Counted from the first letter of the stretch, positions 1-10,176 are shown. The stretch: 64,000 nt of DNA from Halorientalis persicus (GCF_900110215.1 NZ_FOCX01000019.1:1-64000), one strand, 5' to 3'. The notes: generated by a model from the letters alone, not told the origin. A program made the numbers and translations.

Positions 1-692
<692 letters not shown>

Positions 693-703
693 AGGGTGTG
701 ACG

Positions 704-1096
704 ATGACCGCCCTGACACTCCAGTGCTACCGATGCGGGGCCGAGTATGACTATATCGGCACCTCGCCACATCCAGCCCGATGTCCGGCGTGTGCGTCGT
801 CGTGCGTGCCGCCTGCTGGCTCTCTCACTGTCGTGAACAGCGTCCACTGGGAGAGTGCCAACGGACTCTCGAAAGTCTGGGTGCACGCCACTGACGAACG
901 CGACCGACCGTTCGAGTTCGAGGTCGCTGCACACGGTGACTGTGGCAAACTGGTCGCGGTCAAAGTCGACGGCGTGTCGACCGACCCACAGACTGAACCG
1001 TCGCTTGAGAGACTCCCAGAGGCAGTGACGGCCGAAATCGCTGCCCTCGGAATCGACGATGTCGAAACTACCCGAATGAAAAACTCGAAACGATGA
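704..1096 (+). CDS. Small zinc-ribbon protein of unknown function
   Basis: A 130-residue protein with an N-terminal zinc ribbon (Cys8-x2-Cys11 and Cys27-x2-Cys30, plus Cys34), followed by about 90 residues without a motif I recognise. The start is ATG 704, twelve bases after the ferredoxin stop, and the gene runs in the same direction as ferredoxin and korB, so co-transcription is likely. The position suggests a role with the ferredoxin or oxidoreductase, but that is inference only. The function is not known to me. Confidence 0.7.
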   Translation: MTALTLQCYRCGAEYDYIGTSPHPARCPACASSCVPPAGSLTVVNSVHWESANGLSKVWVHATDERDRPFEFEVAAHGDCGKLVAVKVDGVSTDPQTEPSLERLPEAVTAEIAALGIDDVETTRMKNSKR

Positions 1097-1189
1097 TCGT
1101 AGATTCGACCACGAAACCGACGATATCACCGAGTATCGAACCGATGAGCCAGTATGCAATCACGACGATCGGAGGTGTTCACTGAGCCG

Positions 1190-2053
1190 ATGAGCTCCGA
1201 GATCAGATTCACGGACTTCAAATCCGACAAACAGCCCACGTGGTGTCCCGGCTGCGGGGACTTCGGGACGATGAACGGCATGATGAAAGCTCTCGCGAAC
1301 ACCGGCAACGACCCAGACAACACGTTCGTGGTCGCCGGCATCGGGTGTTCCGGGAAGATCGGCACCTATATGCACAGCTACGCGCTCCACGGCGTCCACG
1401 GCCGCGCACTGCCCGTGGGCATCGGGACCAAACTCGCCAATCCCGAACTCGAAGTGATGGTCGCCGGCGGGGACGGCGACGGCTACTCCATCGGCGCGGG
1501 CCACTTCATCCACGCCGTCCGCCGCAACGTCGACATGACCTACGTCGTCATGGACAACCGCATCTACGGTCTCACCAAGGGCCAGGCCTCCCCGACCTCG
1601 CGTGAGGACTTCGAGACCTCGACCTCACCCGACGGGCCCAAACAGCCCCCGGTCAACCCCCTCGCACTCGCGCTGGCCGCGGGCGGCACCTTCATCGCCC
1701 AGTCGTTTAGCTCGGACTCCCAGCGCCACACCGAGATCGTCAAGAAAGCCATCGAACACGACGGCTTCGGCTTCGTCAACGTCTACAGCCCCTGTGTCAC
1801 GTTCAACGACGTCGACACCTACGACTACTTCCGGGACACCATCGTCGACCTCGGCGAGACCGACCACGATCCCACCGACTACGACGACGCCAAGGGGAAG
1901 ATTCTGGACGCCGACAAGGAGTATCAGGGCGTCATCTACCAGAACGACCAGTCGGTACCGTTCGAGGAACGTGAAGGCCTGACCGGTTCCATGGCAGACA
2001 TCCCCGACGGCGCGCCCGACGAGGCGATGGACCTCGTCAGAGAGTTCTACTGA
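1190..2053 (+). CDS. korB: 2-oxoacid:ferredoxin oxidoreductase beta subunit
   Basis: This 287-residue protein is the thiamine-diphosphate-binding beta subunit of a 2-oxoacid (2-oxoglutarate or pyruvate type) ferredoxin oxidoreductase, which makes acyl-CoA, CO2 and reduced ferredoxin. The CPGCGDFG motif (Cys19, Cys22), Cys53 and a later YSPCVTF Cys are the expected cluster ligands. GDGDGYSIG (94-102) with MDNRIYG (Asn123) is the TPP/Mg site. The length is normal. What is odd is the context: the alpha subunit (korA) usually sits directly beside korB in haloarchaea, and here a ferredoxin and a zinc-ribbon gene precede it instead. ATG 1190 was chosen over an upstream ATG at 1154 by the family's usual N-terminus. 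Confidence 0.93.
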   Translation: MSSEIRFTDFKSDKQPTWCPGCGDFGTMNGMMKALANTGNDPDNTFVVAGIGCSGKIGTYMHSYALHGVHGRALPVGIGTKLANPELEVMVAGGDGDGYSIGAGHFIHAVRRNVDMTYVVMDNRIYGLTKGQASPTSREDFETSTSPDGPKQPPVNPLALALAAGGTFIAQSFSSDSQRHTEIVKKAIEHDGFGFVNVYSPCVTFNDVDTYDYFRDTIVDLGETDHDPTDYDDAKGKILDADKEYQGVIYQNDQSVPFEEREGLTGSMADIPDGAPDEAMDLVREFY

Positions 2054-2071
2054 GTCCGACGAGCCACCACA

Positions 2072-2629
2072 ATGTCACTTCAACAGTCTGTCTCCGTCGA
2101 GAACGTCGTCGCGTCGACCGATGTCGGGAGAGAACTCGACCTCGACAGCGTCGCGCTGGACCTGGATGGGGTTGATTACGACCCCGAAGCGTTTCCGGGC
2201 ATCGTCTATCAGACAGACGAACCCGACGCGGTCGCACTCATATTTCGGTCGGGGAAGATCGTCTGTACTGGTGCGGCAAGCGTCGACGCCGCCCGTGATT
2301 GCGTTGATATCCTCTTTACGGAGTTCGAGACACTCGAGATCCCGACACCGGAGGAGCCGTCGATCACGGTTCAGAACATCGTCTCATCCGGAGATCTCGG
2401 AGCGGCACTGAATCTCAACGCCATCGCCATCGGGCTTGGCCTCCAGGCGGTCGAGTACGAACCCGAACAGTTCCCGGGCCTGGTCTACCGACTCGACGAA
2501 CCGGACGTGGTGTTACTGCTATTTGGATCGGGAAAAGTCGTTATTACGGGTGGGACGCATCCGTCGGATGCGTCCACGGCGCTGGAAACTGTCGGTTCGG
2601 AACTCGAATCGCTCGGGTTGCTCGAATGA
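2072..2629 (+). CDS. tbp: TATA-binding protein (TBP)
   Basis: A 185-residue protein built of two direct repeats of the TBP fold (about residues 3-90 and 95-182). Each has the signature YDPEAFPGIVYQ / YEPEQFPGLVYR followed by GKIVCTGA / GKVVITGG. TBP binds the TATA box and recruits TFB and RNA polymerase. Haloarchaea often hold several tbp copies. The start lies 18 bases after the korB stop on the same strand. Whether this is the main or an accessory TBP cannot be judged from the window. Confidence 0.95.
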   Translation: MSLQQSVSVENVVASTDVGRELDLDSVALDLDGVDYDPEAFPGIVYQTDEPDAVALIFRSGKIVCTGAASVDAARDCVDILFTEFETLEIPTPEEPSITVQNIVSSGDLGAALNLNAIAIGLGLQAVEYEPEQFPGLVYRLDEPDVVLLLFGSGKVVITGGTHPSDASTALETVGSELESLGLLE

Positions 2630-3056
2630 CGGGGTGATCGAGAGCCACCGTATTCCGGCGCTGATCGGTGTCCGGGGTTTCGAGACGCAATCCCACGGGT
2701 CCAGTCGTGAGACGACGGCGACAGCCAGGAATGAGTGATCCTCTCGACTGTAAGGGTATGGCCCCTCTGACGACGGGCGTCGGAAATCGCCACGACCTCG
2801 AGAGACCCGTCCTGCTCCATGTGTGAGGGCTCGCAGGGGCAGCGAGAGAATCCGTCACGTTAGAGACGGTCTAGCTGTATCTCCGCACCGTCGAGTCCCT
2901 GGTTCCCTCGTCGACAGCGTTGGCGTCGTATCGGCCGTCACGATTCGGGAGTGGCACCACAGTACGCCAGCCAAGCAGACGTGAGCGGCCCTCTCGTCGG
3001 GAGAGTAGCGGTCGATACGGAGTGGCCGACGAACGTTTGCTCAGCCGCGATAGCGA
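2630..3056. other. Intergenic, 427 bases
   Basis: This lies between the convergent tbp (+) and proA (-) genes. Short open frames exist on both strands but none has a recognisable motif. I see no repeat or RNA gene here. Confidence 0.5.
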
Positions 3057-4388
3057 CTATTCGTCGTCGAGTCGGCCGGGTGTCCACTCCCTGTCGAGGG
3101 GGTCGTGGGAGAACGGTGTACTCTCTGCACCTGCGTAGGTGGCCACGATCTGGCCGTCACCTTCGAGGTAGTACTTGTAGGTCGTCAATCCCGCCAGACC
3201 GACCGGGCCACGAGCGTGGATCTTCCCCGTCGAGATGCCGACCTCCGCGCCGAGACCGTAGCGGTAGCCGTCGGCAAAGCGTGTCGAGGCGTTGTGGAAG
3301 ACGCTCGCGGCGTCGATGCCGGTCATGAACAGCTCGGCGGTCTCGGCGTCTTCGGTGACGATCGACTCCGTGTGCTTCGAGCCGTGGGTGTTGACGTGGT
3401 CGACAGCCTCGTTCACGTCCGAGACGATCTTGATCGACAGTTCGAGGTCGCCGTACTCGCTGTCCCAGTCGTCGTCGGTCGCTTCACCGACGTCGACGAT
3501 CTCGCGAGTCGCCTCGTCCCCGCGGAGTTCGACGCCGGCAGCCTCGTAGCGCTCGACGATGTCCGGGAGGAACGTCTCGGCGACGCGTTCGTCGACCAGG
3601 AGCGTCTCGACGGCGTTACAGACAGCCGGATACTGGACCTTGGCGTCGTAGGCGATCTCTTCGGCCTGTTCGAGGTCGGCGGCTTCGTCGACGTAGACGT
3701 GGCAGATCCCTTCCGTGTGACCCAGCACGGGAATTTGGGTGTTGTTCTGGATGTAGGAGACGAACTCCGAGGAGCCACGGGGCATCAGCAGATCCACTTT
3801 GTCGTCCATCTCCAGCAGGCGGTCGACCTCCTCGTGAGCTTCGATGAGTTGGACCCAGCCGTCGGGCAGCTCGGTGGTCGCCTCGCGGATGATCTCGTAG
3901 AGGACGCGGTTGGACTCGCTCGCTTCGCTGCCGCCTTTGAGGATGACGGCGTTGCCGGATTTGAGGGCGAGGGCGGCGATCTGGACCAGTGCGTCCGGCC
4001 GTGACTCGAAGATGGTGCCGACGACACCGATCGGGACGGCGACCTTGTAGAGTTCGAGATCCTCGTCCAGTTCCCGGGCGTCCAGTGTCTCGCCGAGGGG
4101 ATCCTCCTGTTCGGCGACGCTGTCGACCATCTCGGCGATACTCTCCAGTTTCGCGTCGTCGAGTTTCAGCCGGTCGACGAGCGCCTGGGTGTACTCGCCA
4201 CGTTCGAGCATGGCCTCCGCCTCTTCCACGTCGGTCGCGTTGGCCTCGCGGATCTCCGTCTCGTGGCTGCGAATGGCGTCGGCCATCGATTCGAGCGCCG
4301 CGTTGCGCGTCGCTTCGTCGACGTTTGCCAGCCGCAACGCGGCCTGCTGTGCGTCGGTCACCTGGGATTCGGTGTCGTGTTCAGTCAT
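3057..4388 (-). CDS. proA: Glutamate-5-semialdehyde dehydrogenase (gamma-glutamyl phosphate reductase)
   Basis: This 443-residue enzyme of the aldehyde dehydrogenase superfamily reduces gamma-glutamyl phosphate to glutamate-5-semialdehyde with NADPH, the second step of proline synthesis. Visible family features are [24 protein letters not shown] (about 123-146), [10 protein letters not shown] and the catalytic Cys257 in [13 protein letters not shown]. It is the last gene of a proC-proB-proA operon, and its start overlaps the proB stop by 8 bases, which suggests translational coupling. The length is close to the family norm. Confidence 0.96.
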   Translation of the reverse strand: MTEHDTESQVTDAQQAALRLANVDEATRNAALESMADAIRSHETEIREANATDVEEAEAMLERGEYTQALVDRLKLDDAKLESIAEMVDSVAEQEDPLGETLDARELDEDLELYKVAVPIGVVGTIFESRPDALVQIAALALKSGNAVILKGGSEASESNRVLYEIIREATTELPDGWVQLIEAHEEVDRLLEMDDKVDLLMPRGSSEFVSYIQNNTQIPVLGHTEGICHVYVDEAADLEQAEEIAYDAKVQYPAVCNAVETLLVDERVAETFLPDIVERYEAAGVELRGDEATREIVDVGEATDDDWDSEYGDLELSIKIVSDVNEAVDHVNTHGSKHTESIVTEDAETAELFMTGIDAASVFHNASTRFADGYRYGLGAEVGISTGKIHARGPVGLAGLTTYKYYLEGDGQIVATYAGAESTPFSHDPLDREWTPGRLDDE

Positions 4389-5229
4389 CTTCGGCTCCGT
4401 TTATAGGGACGAATAGCGTGCCCACCGATTTGGCAGTGGCGATCCGTTCTAGCACGTCTCGGGCCGCCGAGTTCGCGATGATGGCGGGCGTGCCGTGCTC
4501 GCTCACGTCGCGTGCACCCTCGACTTTCGTCTGGATGCCGCCGAACTCGGCGGTCGTGCTGTCGTCGACGAGCGACTGGACGGCGTCGTAGTTCGTGCCG
4601 ACTGCCTCGATCAGTGCCGCGTCCTCGTCGTCTTTCGGATTGCCAGTGTAGACGCCGCCAACGTCGGTCAGCGTCACCAGCAGATCGACGTCGACACCGA
4701 TAGCGACCGAGGCCGAGAGCATATCGTTGTCGCCGATCTGGATCTCCTCGGTCGCGATGGCGTCGTTCTCGTTGATGATCGGGACGATCCCCCAGTCGAA
4801 CAGGGTCTCGATGGTGTTGCGGACGTTCGTGAACCGCTCGGGATTGGACAGATCGTGCTCGGTCAGCAGAATCTGTGCCACCGTCTGGTCGTAGCGGTCG
4901 AAACTCTGCGTGTAGTGGCGCATCAGGTGGCTCTGACCGACGGTCGACAGCGCCTGGCTCTCCTCGACGGTCTCGGTCTCCTCGTCGATCAGTCCCTTGC
5001 CGGCACCGACTGCGCCAGACGAGACCAACAGTACGTCTTTTCCACGCTCCCGGAGCGCCATGATGTCGCTGACCAGTTTGTCGAGTTTCACGCGGTCGAG
5101 TTGGGAGTCCGCGTCGGTCAGGGAGTTCGTCCCCGCCTTGACGATCACGCGCTGGGCGTCGGCGGCCTGGTTGCGTGCCCGCTCGACGACCTCCTCGTCG
5201 ATGGCTTCGATCGTCGACTGGTCACTCAT
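4381..5229 (-). CDS. proB: Glutamate 5-kinase
   Basis: A 282-residue amino-acid kinase that phosphorylates glutamate at the gamma position, the first and usually feedback-controlled step of proline synthesis. The N-terminal [11 protein letters not shown] motif carries the phosphate-binding Lys31, and the nucleotide-binding block [14 protein letters not shown] follows. The C-terminal PUA domain of many bacterial ProB proteins is absent, as in other archaea. ATG 5229 lies inside the end of proC, an 8-base overlap. A longer frame upstream is only the antisense-like extension through proC. Confidence 0.94.
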   Translation of the reverse strand: MSDQSTIEAIDEEVVERARNQAADAQRVIVKAGTNSLTDADSQLDRVKLDKLVSDIMALRERGKDVLLVSSGAVGAGKGLIDEETETVEESQALSTVGQSHLMRHYTQSFDRYDQTVAQILLTEHDLSNPERFTNVRNTIETLFDWGIVPIINENDAIATEEIQIGDNDMLSASVAIGVDVDLLVTLTDVGGVYTGNPKDDEDAALIEAVGTNYDAVQSLVDDSTTAEFGGIQTKVEGARDVSEHGTPAIIANSAARDVLERIATAKSVGTLFVPINGAEDD

Positions 5230-5998
5230 CGTCGAACTCCTCGGCGAGTTCGCGGGATCGCTGCTCGGCCGCTTCGACGGCGTCGACGACCGCCGTATCG
5301 GCGTCGCTGTCCCACAGCATCTCCATGCCTTCGATGGTCGTCCCGTTGGGCGAGCAGACGGCGTCGATGAGTTCCGAGACAGTTCGGTCGTCCCGGAGGA
5401 CGGTCTCGGCCGCACCTTTGAACGTCTGCGCGGCCAGCGTCTCGGCCTGCTCGGGTTCGAGACCGCCGTTGACGCCGGCCTCCTTCATCGCGTCGATGAG
5501 GTAGAAGGCGAAGGCCGGGCCGCTCCCGTTGACGGCTGTGGACACGTCCATCAGTTCCTCGTCGATCTCGACGAACTCGCCGAGCGCGTCGAGCAGGTCC
5601 CGCACGTCGTCGTCGATCCCCTCCTGGGTGGCTGCGGCGGCCATGTCGCCGGTCTCGGCCGCCAGGTTCGGCATGATCCGGACGACCGTCGCATCCGTCT
5701 CGCTGGCGACGAACGACCGCGGGACGCCCGCCGCGATGGTGACCAGCGACTGGTCCGGCCGGAGGTCGAGATCCGAGAGCACTGCGGAGACTGCCTTGGG
5801 TTTGACGGCCAGAACGACGATGTCCGCTTCCCGCGCCGCGTCGATGTCGTCGGTCGTCCTGTCCGCGTCGTCGGCGACTGACGCCAGCGCCTCGGGATCG
5901 AGGTCGATAGCTGTCACTTCGTACGCACTGCTCTGGGCGAGCCCCCTCACGAACGCTCCACCCATGTTCCCGCAACCGATAACGCTCACGTGTGTCAT
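5222..5998 (-). CDS. proC: Pyrroline-5-carboxylate reductase
   Basis: A 258-residue enzyme that reduces pyrroline-5-carboxylate to proline with NAD(P)H. The Rossmann motif [11 protein letters not shown] is at residues 4-14, VLAVKPK follows at about 73, and the C-terminal dimer domain contains [15 protein letters not shown] and the conserved SPNGTT. It is the first gene of the proC-proB-proA operon. ATG 5998 is chosen; ATG 6001 directly before it is equally possible. Confidence 0.95.
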   Translation of the reverse strand: MTHVSVIGCGNMGGAFVRGLAQSSAYEVTAIDLDPEALASVADDADRTTDDIDAAREADIVVLAVKPKAVSAVLSDLDLRPDQSLVTIAAGVPRSFVASETDATVVRIMPNLAAETGDMAAAATQEGIDDDVRDLLDALGEFVEIDEELMDVSTAVNGSGPAFAFYLIDAMKEAGVNGGLEPEQAETLAAQTFKGAAETVLRDDRTVSELIDAVCSPNGTTIEGMEMLWDSDADTAVVDAVEAAEQRSRELAEEFDDE

Positions 5999-6238
5999 CA
6001 TATCCTCACTGGGGAGATTGAGGTACATACCAACTACGGCTTCGTCCGAGCAGTGGGCCTGGCGAGGTCGCTGTTCGTTTCACTACCAACGCCGATACAC
6101 ATTCGTATCTATGTGTGTGAAGAACCTCTGAAAATCCAGGATATCGGACTAGCGACGGTTTCGATAAAAACTTCGGGAAGCAGTAGTTGAGACGGACCAT
6201 CTCAATGCATATGCCTCACGCCCTCTGTGCTCGGTCGT

Positions 6239-6512
6239 TCAGAGTTGGTCGACCGGCTTGTTGATAATCTTGAAGACTTCGCTCGCCCGGTCGAACCGAT
6301 TTCGCTCCTTCCCGGTGAGCTCTTCGAGTGCTCCGTCGTCTGCGAGCGGGCCGATCAGTCGGCCGATTGTGCTGTATTCGACATCCAAACAGTCGGCTGC
6401 TGTGTTCACGTCCAAGTACGGATCTTCGACGAGCCCCATCAGCAGTTCGAGGATATTCTCAGACCGCTCGCTCTGACCCTGTTGATAGTCTTCTCGGAGG
6501 TCGACGAGGTAG
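6239..6512 (-). pseudogene. Fic-family protein, C-terminal fragment
   Basis: The minus strand reads HYLVDLREDYQQGQ and continues through ENILELLMGLVEDPYLDV to GALEELTGKERNRF. This matches the C-terminal winged-helix tail of haloarchaeal Fic/DOC proteins. The catalytic HPFxxGNGR core is missing. The frame is lost at about 6512, exactly where an IS6-type transposase relic begins. The likely history is insertion of the element into a fic gene followed by decay. Confidence 0.65.
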
Positions 6513-6515
6513 TGT

Positions 6516-7139
6516 TCAGATTAGTTGCTCCCATGCGTGGGGGAACGACTGGAACCGGTCGTCAGCTGTGTCTCGCTCGGTGTTGTCGAAATAGTTCGAG
6601 AACAAAGAGGTACAGCGTTTTCCTTCAGGAAAGACACGTTTGAGAGCGGTCCAAGTTCCTGGCCTTCGTATCTGAAATCGAGAGCGTGTCGTCGGCAGGC
6701 GTCTTTCAGCGGTGCTGCACCGTAGACGAGAAACCACAGCGTTGTCCACATCGTGTTTCTCGCGGGGCTCGGCAAAGAATGCACGAACGACACCGCTTCA
6801 TCCCGTCGTTTCAAACCTTCTGTAACGTAATGTATTCGTGTCGGGATCGACCGCTACGTACAGACAATATTGCTCGTCGTCGAGTCGGGTCACGGTCTTG
6901 TCGACCGCGATGTGGTCCGGACTGCATCCAGTTTTGGGCTGTAGATCGGCTTTGGAAACCCAATTGTGTACGGTAGGTCGCGCTCGCTCACCATCGGATA
7001 TTTCAAAAATAGCAACTGTATTCGAAACTGTGACTTCAGCGAGATGCAACCGAATATCGATCTTCATCAGCGGTCGCGGTGTCGACTCGGCCCGCGGGGC
7101 GTACAACCGATCACCATCGACGATATCGACGTCTGGCAA
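6516..7139 (-). pseudogene. IS6-family transposase relic, frameshifted
   Basis: Three minus-strand frames together make one degraded transposase. 7139-6839 gives STPRPLMKIDIRLHLAEV, VHNWVSKADLQP and PDHIAVDKTVTRLDDEQY, the start of the DDE domain. 6814-6650 gives MWTTLWFLVYGAAPLKDACRRH. The last frame gives ALKRVFPEGKRCTSLFSNYF and RFQSFPHAWEQLI at the C-terminus. This order is typical of haloarchaeal IS6 elements. At least two frameshifts are present, so it is inactive. The first frame is open upstream to about 7219 (VSAIGVSDEGRDRFVEES), perhaps a piece of another gene. I could not define the terminal inverted repeats. Confidence 0.8.
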
Positions 7140-7408
7140 CGTTGGTTGTAGATCAGACTCCTCGACGAAGCGGTCGCGGCCCTCGTCGGAGACGCCGATA
7201 GCTGATACGTTAGTTGGACAGCCGACAATAACTCCCAGTCAGAAAGCGAACTGGAGCAGTTTCCGCGTCCCGATTCGTCCGAAGTCTCACATTACAGATC
7301 CGTCGTACCCGCTGTGGTCTCAACTTCCACGGCGGACCTGTGTATACAAAGACGCCACCGGCCACCGGCACCGAACGGAATATTTGTTCGCGATGTATAC
7401 AGTGGAAG

Positions 7409-7870
7409 GTGACCGGCATCGATTTCGACGGTTTCGATCACGAGGCGCATATGCGAGCAGCCTTCGACCTGGCCCGGGAGGCCGCGGCACGCGGTGACGA
7501 ACCGTTCGGGAGCGTCCTCGTCCGGGACGACACAGTCGTGATGACCGAGTCGAACAGAGTCAACACGGAGTCCGACATCCGACGCCATCCCGAACTCGAT
7601 CTCGCCTACCGCGCCTGCAACGAGTTCGACCCGGACGAACGCGCCGAAATCGTGATGTACACCAGCACCGAGCCCTGTCCCATGTGTGCCGGTGGGATGG
7701 CGCGAGCAGGGTTCGAAGGCGTCGTGTACAGCGTCGGTGGCGACGAGATCGCGGCGTTCCAGGGGACGGAACCGTCGACTCGTGCGTCCGAGATCCTCGA
7801 CGACACCCGTGTCGTGGGCCCGGTGTTGAACGAGGAGGGCCGGCAGATTCACGACGACTTCGACTGGTGA
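7409..7870 (+). CDS. Nucleoside/cytosine deaminase family zinc enzyme
   Basis: A 153-residue cytidine-deaminase-fold protein of the TadA/guanine deaminase group. The zinc site is visible as HPELD (His ligand and catalytic Glu) and PCPMCAGG (two Cys ligands). GDEPFGSVLV is the substrate-pocket strand. It should hydrolytically deaminate a free base or nucleoside in the cytoplasm; the true substrate cannot be read from sequence. GTG 7409 is chosen because it gives the usual N-terminus (IDFDGFDHEAHMRAAFDLA); an ATG at 7451 is the main alternative. Confidence 0.85.
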   Translation: MTGIDFDGFDHEAHMRAAFDLAREAAARGDEPFGSVLVRDDTVVMTESNRVNTESDIRRHPELDLAYRACNEFDPDERAEIVMYTSTEPCPMCAGGMARAGFEGVVYSVGGDEIAAFQGTEPSTRASEILDDTRVVGPVLNEEGRQIHDDFDW

Positions 7871-7890
7871 CCGGCGGCCACCGCTATCGA

Positions 7891-8022
7891 CTACTCCAGT
7901 TCGACGGTCGGTGGCTCGCCGTTCCAGCCGTACGAGAAGACGACGAACAGAACTGTCAACAGGCCGATTCCCACGAGTCCGAGTTTCAGCAATTTGGTGA
8001 GCGTTCGGATCACGTCACCCAC
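7891..8022 (-). CDS. Small single-span membrane protein
   Basis: A 43-residue frame on the minus strand starts at GTG 8022 (alternatives GTG 8013 and 8034). It has one clear hydrophobic segment, LGLVGIGLLTVLFVVFSYGW, and an acidic tail ending PPTVELE. It is convergent with the deaminase gene. The pattern of one membrane helix plus acidic tail is common among haloarchaeal microproteins. The function is unknown, and the start is uncertain. Confidence 0.55.
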   Translation of the reverse strand: MGDVIRTLTKLLKLGLVGIGLLTVLFVVFSYGWNGEPPTVELE

Positions 8023-8116
8023 TTCGAGTAACACGACCAAGTACTTTCATGTCCGCGACGGCGAGTGTGACTCGCCGTGACTCGCTCGGCTTCGTCTGGG
8101 AGGATGTAGGGGGGAA

Positions 8117-8377
8117 CTACGTCGGGGGTGGCGTCAGGTCCTCGGTTTCGACGTGTTCGCGCCCGTCGGTCGGGTGCGAGCCGAACTGGTCGAGTTCGGC
8201 CTCGAGCGCGTCGATCCGCCGTCCGATGCGATCTTCGACGCCGTTCAGTCTCCGCGCGATTCGTTCCAGTCCGTCGTCGGATACGGAAACGCGATCCGTG
8301 GACGAGCAACACCACTCGACGTGGGTCCCGAGTCGGCGGTGCGAGACGATCTTGTAACACTCCGGGCAGCGTGGCAT
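8117..8377 (-). CDS. Zinc-finger plus coiled-coil small protein (copy 1)
   Basis: An 86-residue protein. The N-terminus MPRCPECYKIVSHRRLGTHV followed by EWC makes a C-x2-C-xn-H-x3-C zinc finger. The middle (about 33-65) is a charged helix with heptad character, ARRLNGVEDRIGRRIDALEAELD, and the tail is polar. The protein at 18686-18934 has the same plan, so the two are paralogues. A role as a small nucleic-acid- or protein-binding adaptor is possible but not shown. Confidence 0.7.
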   Translation of the reverse strand: MPRCPECYKIVSHRRLGTHVEWCCSSTDRVSVSDDGLERIARRLNGVEDRIGRRIDALEAELDQFGSHPTDGREHVETEDLTPPPT

Positions 8378-8534
8378 AGACTATCACGAGCTACTGCAGC
8401 AGGTGTCTTGATCGTTCGGCCGAATCGTTTAGGGCATCGAGGCGCGACCGTGTCGTCGTACCGGCCTCGGGTTTTATCAGCAGGTTCGTGGTACCTCTAG
8501 GCGGTCGGTCGCGTATCGCTGACCGACGGCAATC

Positions 8535-9416
8535 ATGAGTTACCAGGGAAACGATCCGAACCGACGACGGGAGCAACGGCGCACCGGAACGCCACAGCGT
8601 CAGCCACAGTCCGGACAGCCACGAGCCGGGCAGGGGCAGCAGTCACAGTGGCAGGGACAGCCCACACAGACACCCAAACAGCAGCCCCAGACACAGTTGA
8701 CACAGGAACCGAGTGGCGGCCAGCGACAACCAGGTGGTGGCCGACAGCCCGGTAGGCATCAGTCAGGTGTCCCGCAGGGAGGGATGCAACCTGGTAGCGG
8801 CCAACAATCATTGGGGCACCAGCAACAGCGGACACAGCCGCCACAGTCGGGCGCACAGGTCGGAACGCAGGGTGCCGGCCAGCACGGACAGTTCACCCAG
8901 CAGGCCAGCCTGGCTCAGTCGGCACCGGCGGCCGGGGCGAGTGGAATGGGAGCCCCCCCACAGCCTCGTCGGACGCGCCTGTCGCCGTCGAGCGTCGAGG
9001 ATGTCGTCAGTACCGATCTGGTTACCGCGACGCGTGACACGCCGCTCGCGACGGTCGCCGCGATGATGAACGAAAACGACGTGGGCTGTGTGATCGTCGT
9101 CGAGGACGACGAGGAGACGCCGATCGGCGTTCTCACCGACCGCAAAATCGCGCTGGCGGTGGAGTCGGAACCGGAGATCGGCAAGCGGACTGCCGAGGAA
9201 CTCGTCTCGTCGGACCTCCTCACTGGCCGGACCGATATGACCGTCTTCGAGGCGCTGGACAAACTCAAGCAAGCCGGCGTCCGTCGGCTACCGATCGTCG
9301 ACGAGGCGGGCACCCTCACCGGTATCGTCACGCTCGACGACCTGCTCGTCTTGCTCGGCACCAACCTCGGCGACGCGGCCGATATCATCGCCGCCCAGAC
9401 CACCCGGCACTCCTGA
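8535..9416 (+). CDS. CBS-domain pair protein with Gln-rich N-terminal region
   Basis: A 293-residue protein in two parts. Residues 1 to about 145 are low complexity, rich in Gln, Gly, Pro, Ser and Arg, and predicted disordered. Residues about 150-285 are a tandem CBS pair: VEDVVSTDLVTATRDTPLATV and GVLTDRKIAL, then TAEELVSSDLLTG and VRRLPIVDEAGTLTGIVTLD. CBS pairs bind adenosyl ligands and act as energy or salt sensors. The first of four Gln-rich proteins in this 7.5 kb. The join is in one clean frame with no sign of error. Confidence 0.88.
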   Translation: MSYQGNDPNRRREQRRTGTPQRQPQSGQPRAGQGQQSQWQGQPTQTPKQQPQTQLTQEPSGGQRQPGGGRQPGRHQSGVPQGGMQPGSGQQSLGHQQQRTQPPQSGAQVGTQGAGQHGQFTQQASLAQSAPAAGASGMGAPPQPRRTRLSPSSVEDVVSTDLVTATRDTPLATVAAMMNENDVGCVIVVEDDEETPIGVLTDRKIALAVESEPEIGKRTAEELVSSDLLTGRTDMTVFEALDKLKQAGVRRLPIVDEAGTLTGIVTLDDLLVLLGTNLGDAADIIAAQTTRHS

Positions 9417-9622
9417 CCGTCCGGGCCGCGGCTACCGGCCGCGTATCCCTCTCCATCGCGTTCCTGGGAGGCAACCCCTCGATGCTGTCCCCTGCACCGC
9501 GATTATGTTCCGTATCGTTGCAGATCCCGAGGTCGTACGTACCAGTCGATACGGGATAGCGACCATTCTTTACAGTTGTACGTATGTAATTGATACGGTC
9601 GAGTGCGGTGTGGATGCGAGGG

Positions 9623-9922
9623 ATGACAGAAGACCTGCTCCTGCAGGCACCAGTCATTCACTGGCGAGGGTCGTCCGGCCGACGACCCACGATAGAACTC
9701 ACCGACGAGGACGAAGGGAAAGAAGTGGTGCGCAGTGACGATTCCGTCGGCCGCGTCGTCGAAGTCGATCGCGGGACAGCGTACGTCGACCCGGACCCGG
9801 GGATCACCGAGACGATCAAATCGAAGCTGGGCTGGGGTGATCGTGGCGACGAAGACACCGACCCGCTTCAGGAGGCGAGTATCGAGTCGGTCACCGACGA
9901 TCAGATCCGGCTCGAAGAGTAG
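9623..9922 (+). CDS. PRC-barrel domain protein
   Basis: The 99-residue product has a PRC-barrel from about residue 30: EDEGKEVVRSDDSVGRVVEV, GTAYVDPDPGITETIKSKLG and EASIESVTDDQIRL. Haloarchaea have many such stand-alone PRC-barrel proteins, some linked to cell division (CdpB family) and RNA metabolism. The start at ATG 9623 is my choice; the first 28 residues are unlike the family and the true start could be further in. A T-run follows the stop at 9941-9946. Confidence 0.75.
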   Translation: MTEDLLLQAPVIHWRGSSGRRPTIELTDEDEGKEVVRSDDSVGRVVEVDRGTAYVDPDPGITETIKSKLGWGDRGDEDTDPLQEASIESVTDDQIRLEE

Positions 9923-9945
9923 CGCCGACGGCGGGGCGTCGTTTT

Positions 9946-10176
9946 TCAGGCGGTCCAGGCGAGTTCGAGCGACAGTTCAGCCGTACACTCGGGACGCTGG
10001 ATCTGCCGGTCCTCGCCGGTCGTCTCCGTGTGGTTGGCGTCGCGCTGTCCCGAACAGCAGCCGGTCTCGACGATCCGGTGTAACGAGACCGTCGAGCCAC
10101 ACTCCGGACAGTCGATCAGGTACCCCTCCGCCGACTCGTGGAGTCCGTCCGGCAGGAGAGAACACGGATTACTCGC
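9946..10176 (-). CDS. Small zinc-ribbon protein lacking a normal start codon
   Basis: The minus strand has an uninterrupted frame reading ASNPCSLLPDGLHESAEGYL, then CPECGSTVSLHRIVETGCC and TAELSLELAWTA before TGA at 9946. Cys pairs (CPEC, CC, a late Cys) suggest metal binding. Between the upstream in-frame stop near 10193 and the protein there is no ATG, GTG or TTG. The natural start would fall where the codon GCG precedes SNPC (10174-10176). Either the start is mutated, or a CTG within the frame is used, or the gene is decaying. Confidence 0.5.
   Translation of the reverse strand, partial: ASNPCSLLPDGLHESAEGYLIDCPECGSTVSLHRIVETGCCSGQRDANHTETTGEDRQIQRPECTAELSLELAWTA

Noticed and set aside
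3105-4004. Long plus-strand open frame opposite proA (and similar frames opposite proB and proC)
   Set aside because: They are antisense to conserved genes; the frames stay open only because of high GC in the third position.
7139-7219. Open frame upstream of the transposase relic (VSAIGVSDEGRDRFVEES)
   Set aside because: Too short to assign; could be a gene piece or chance, so it is not listed separately.
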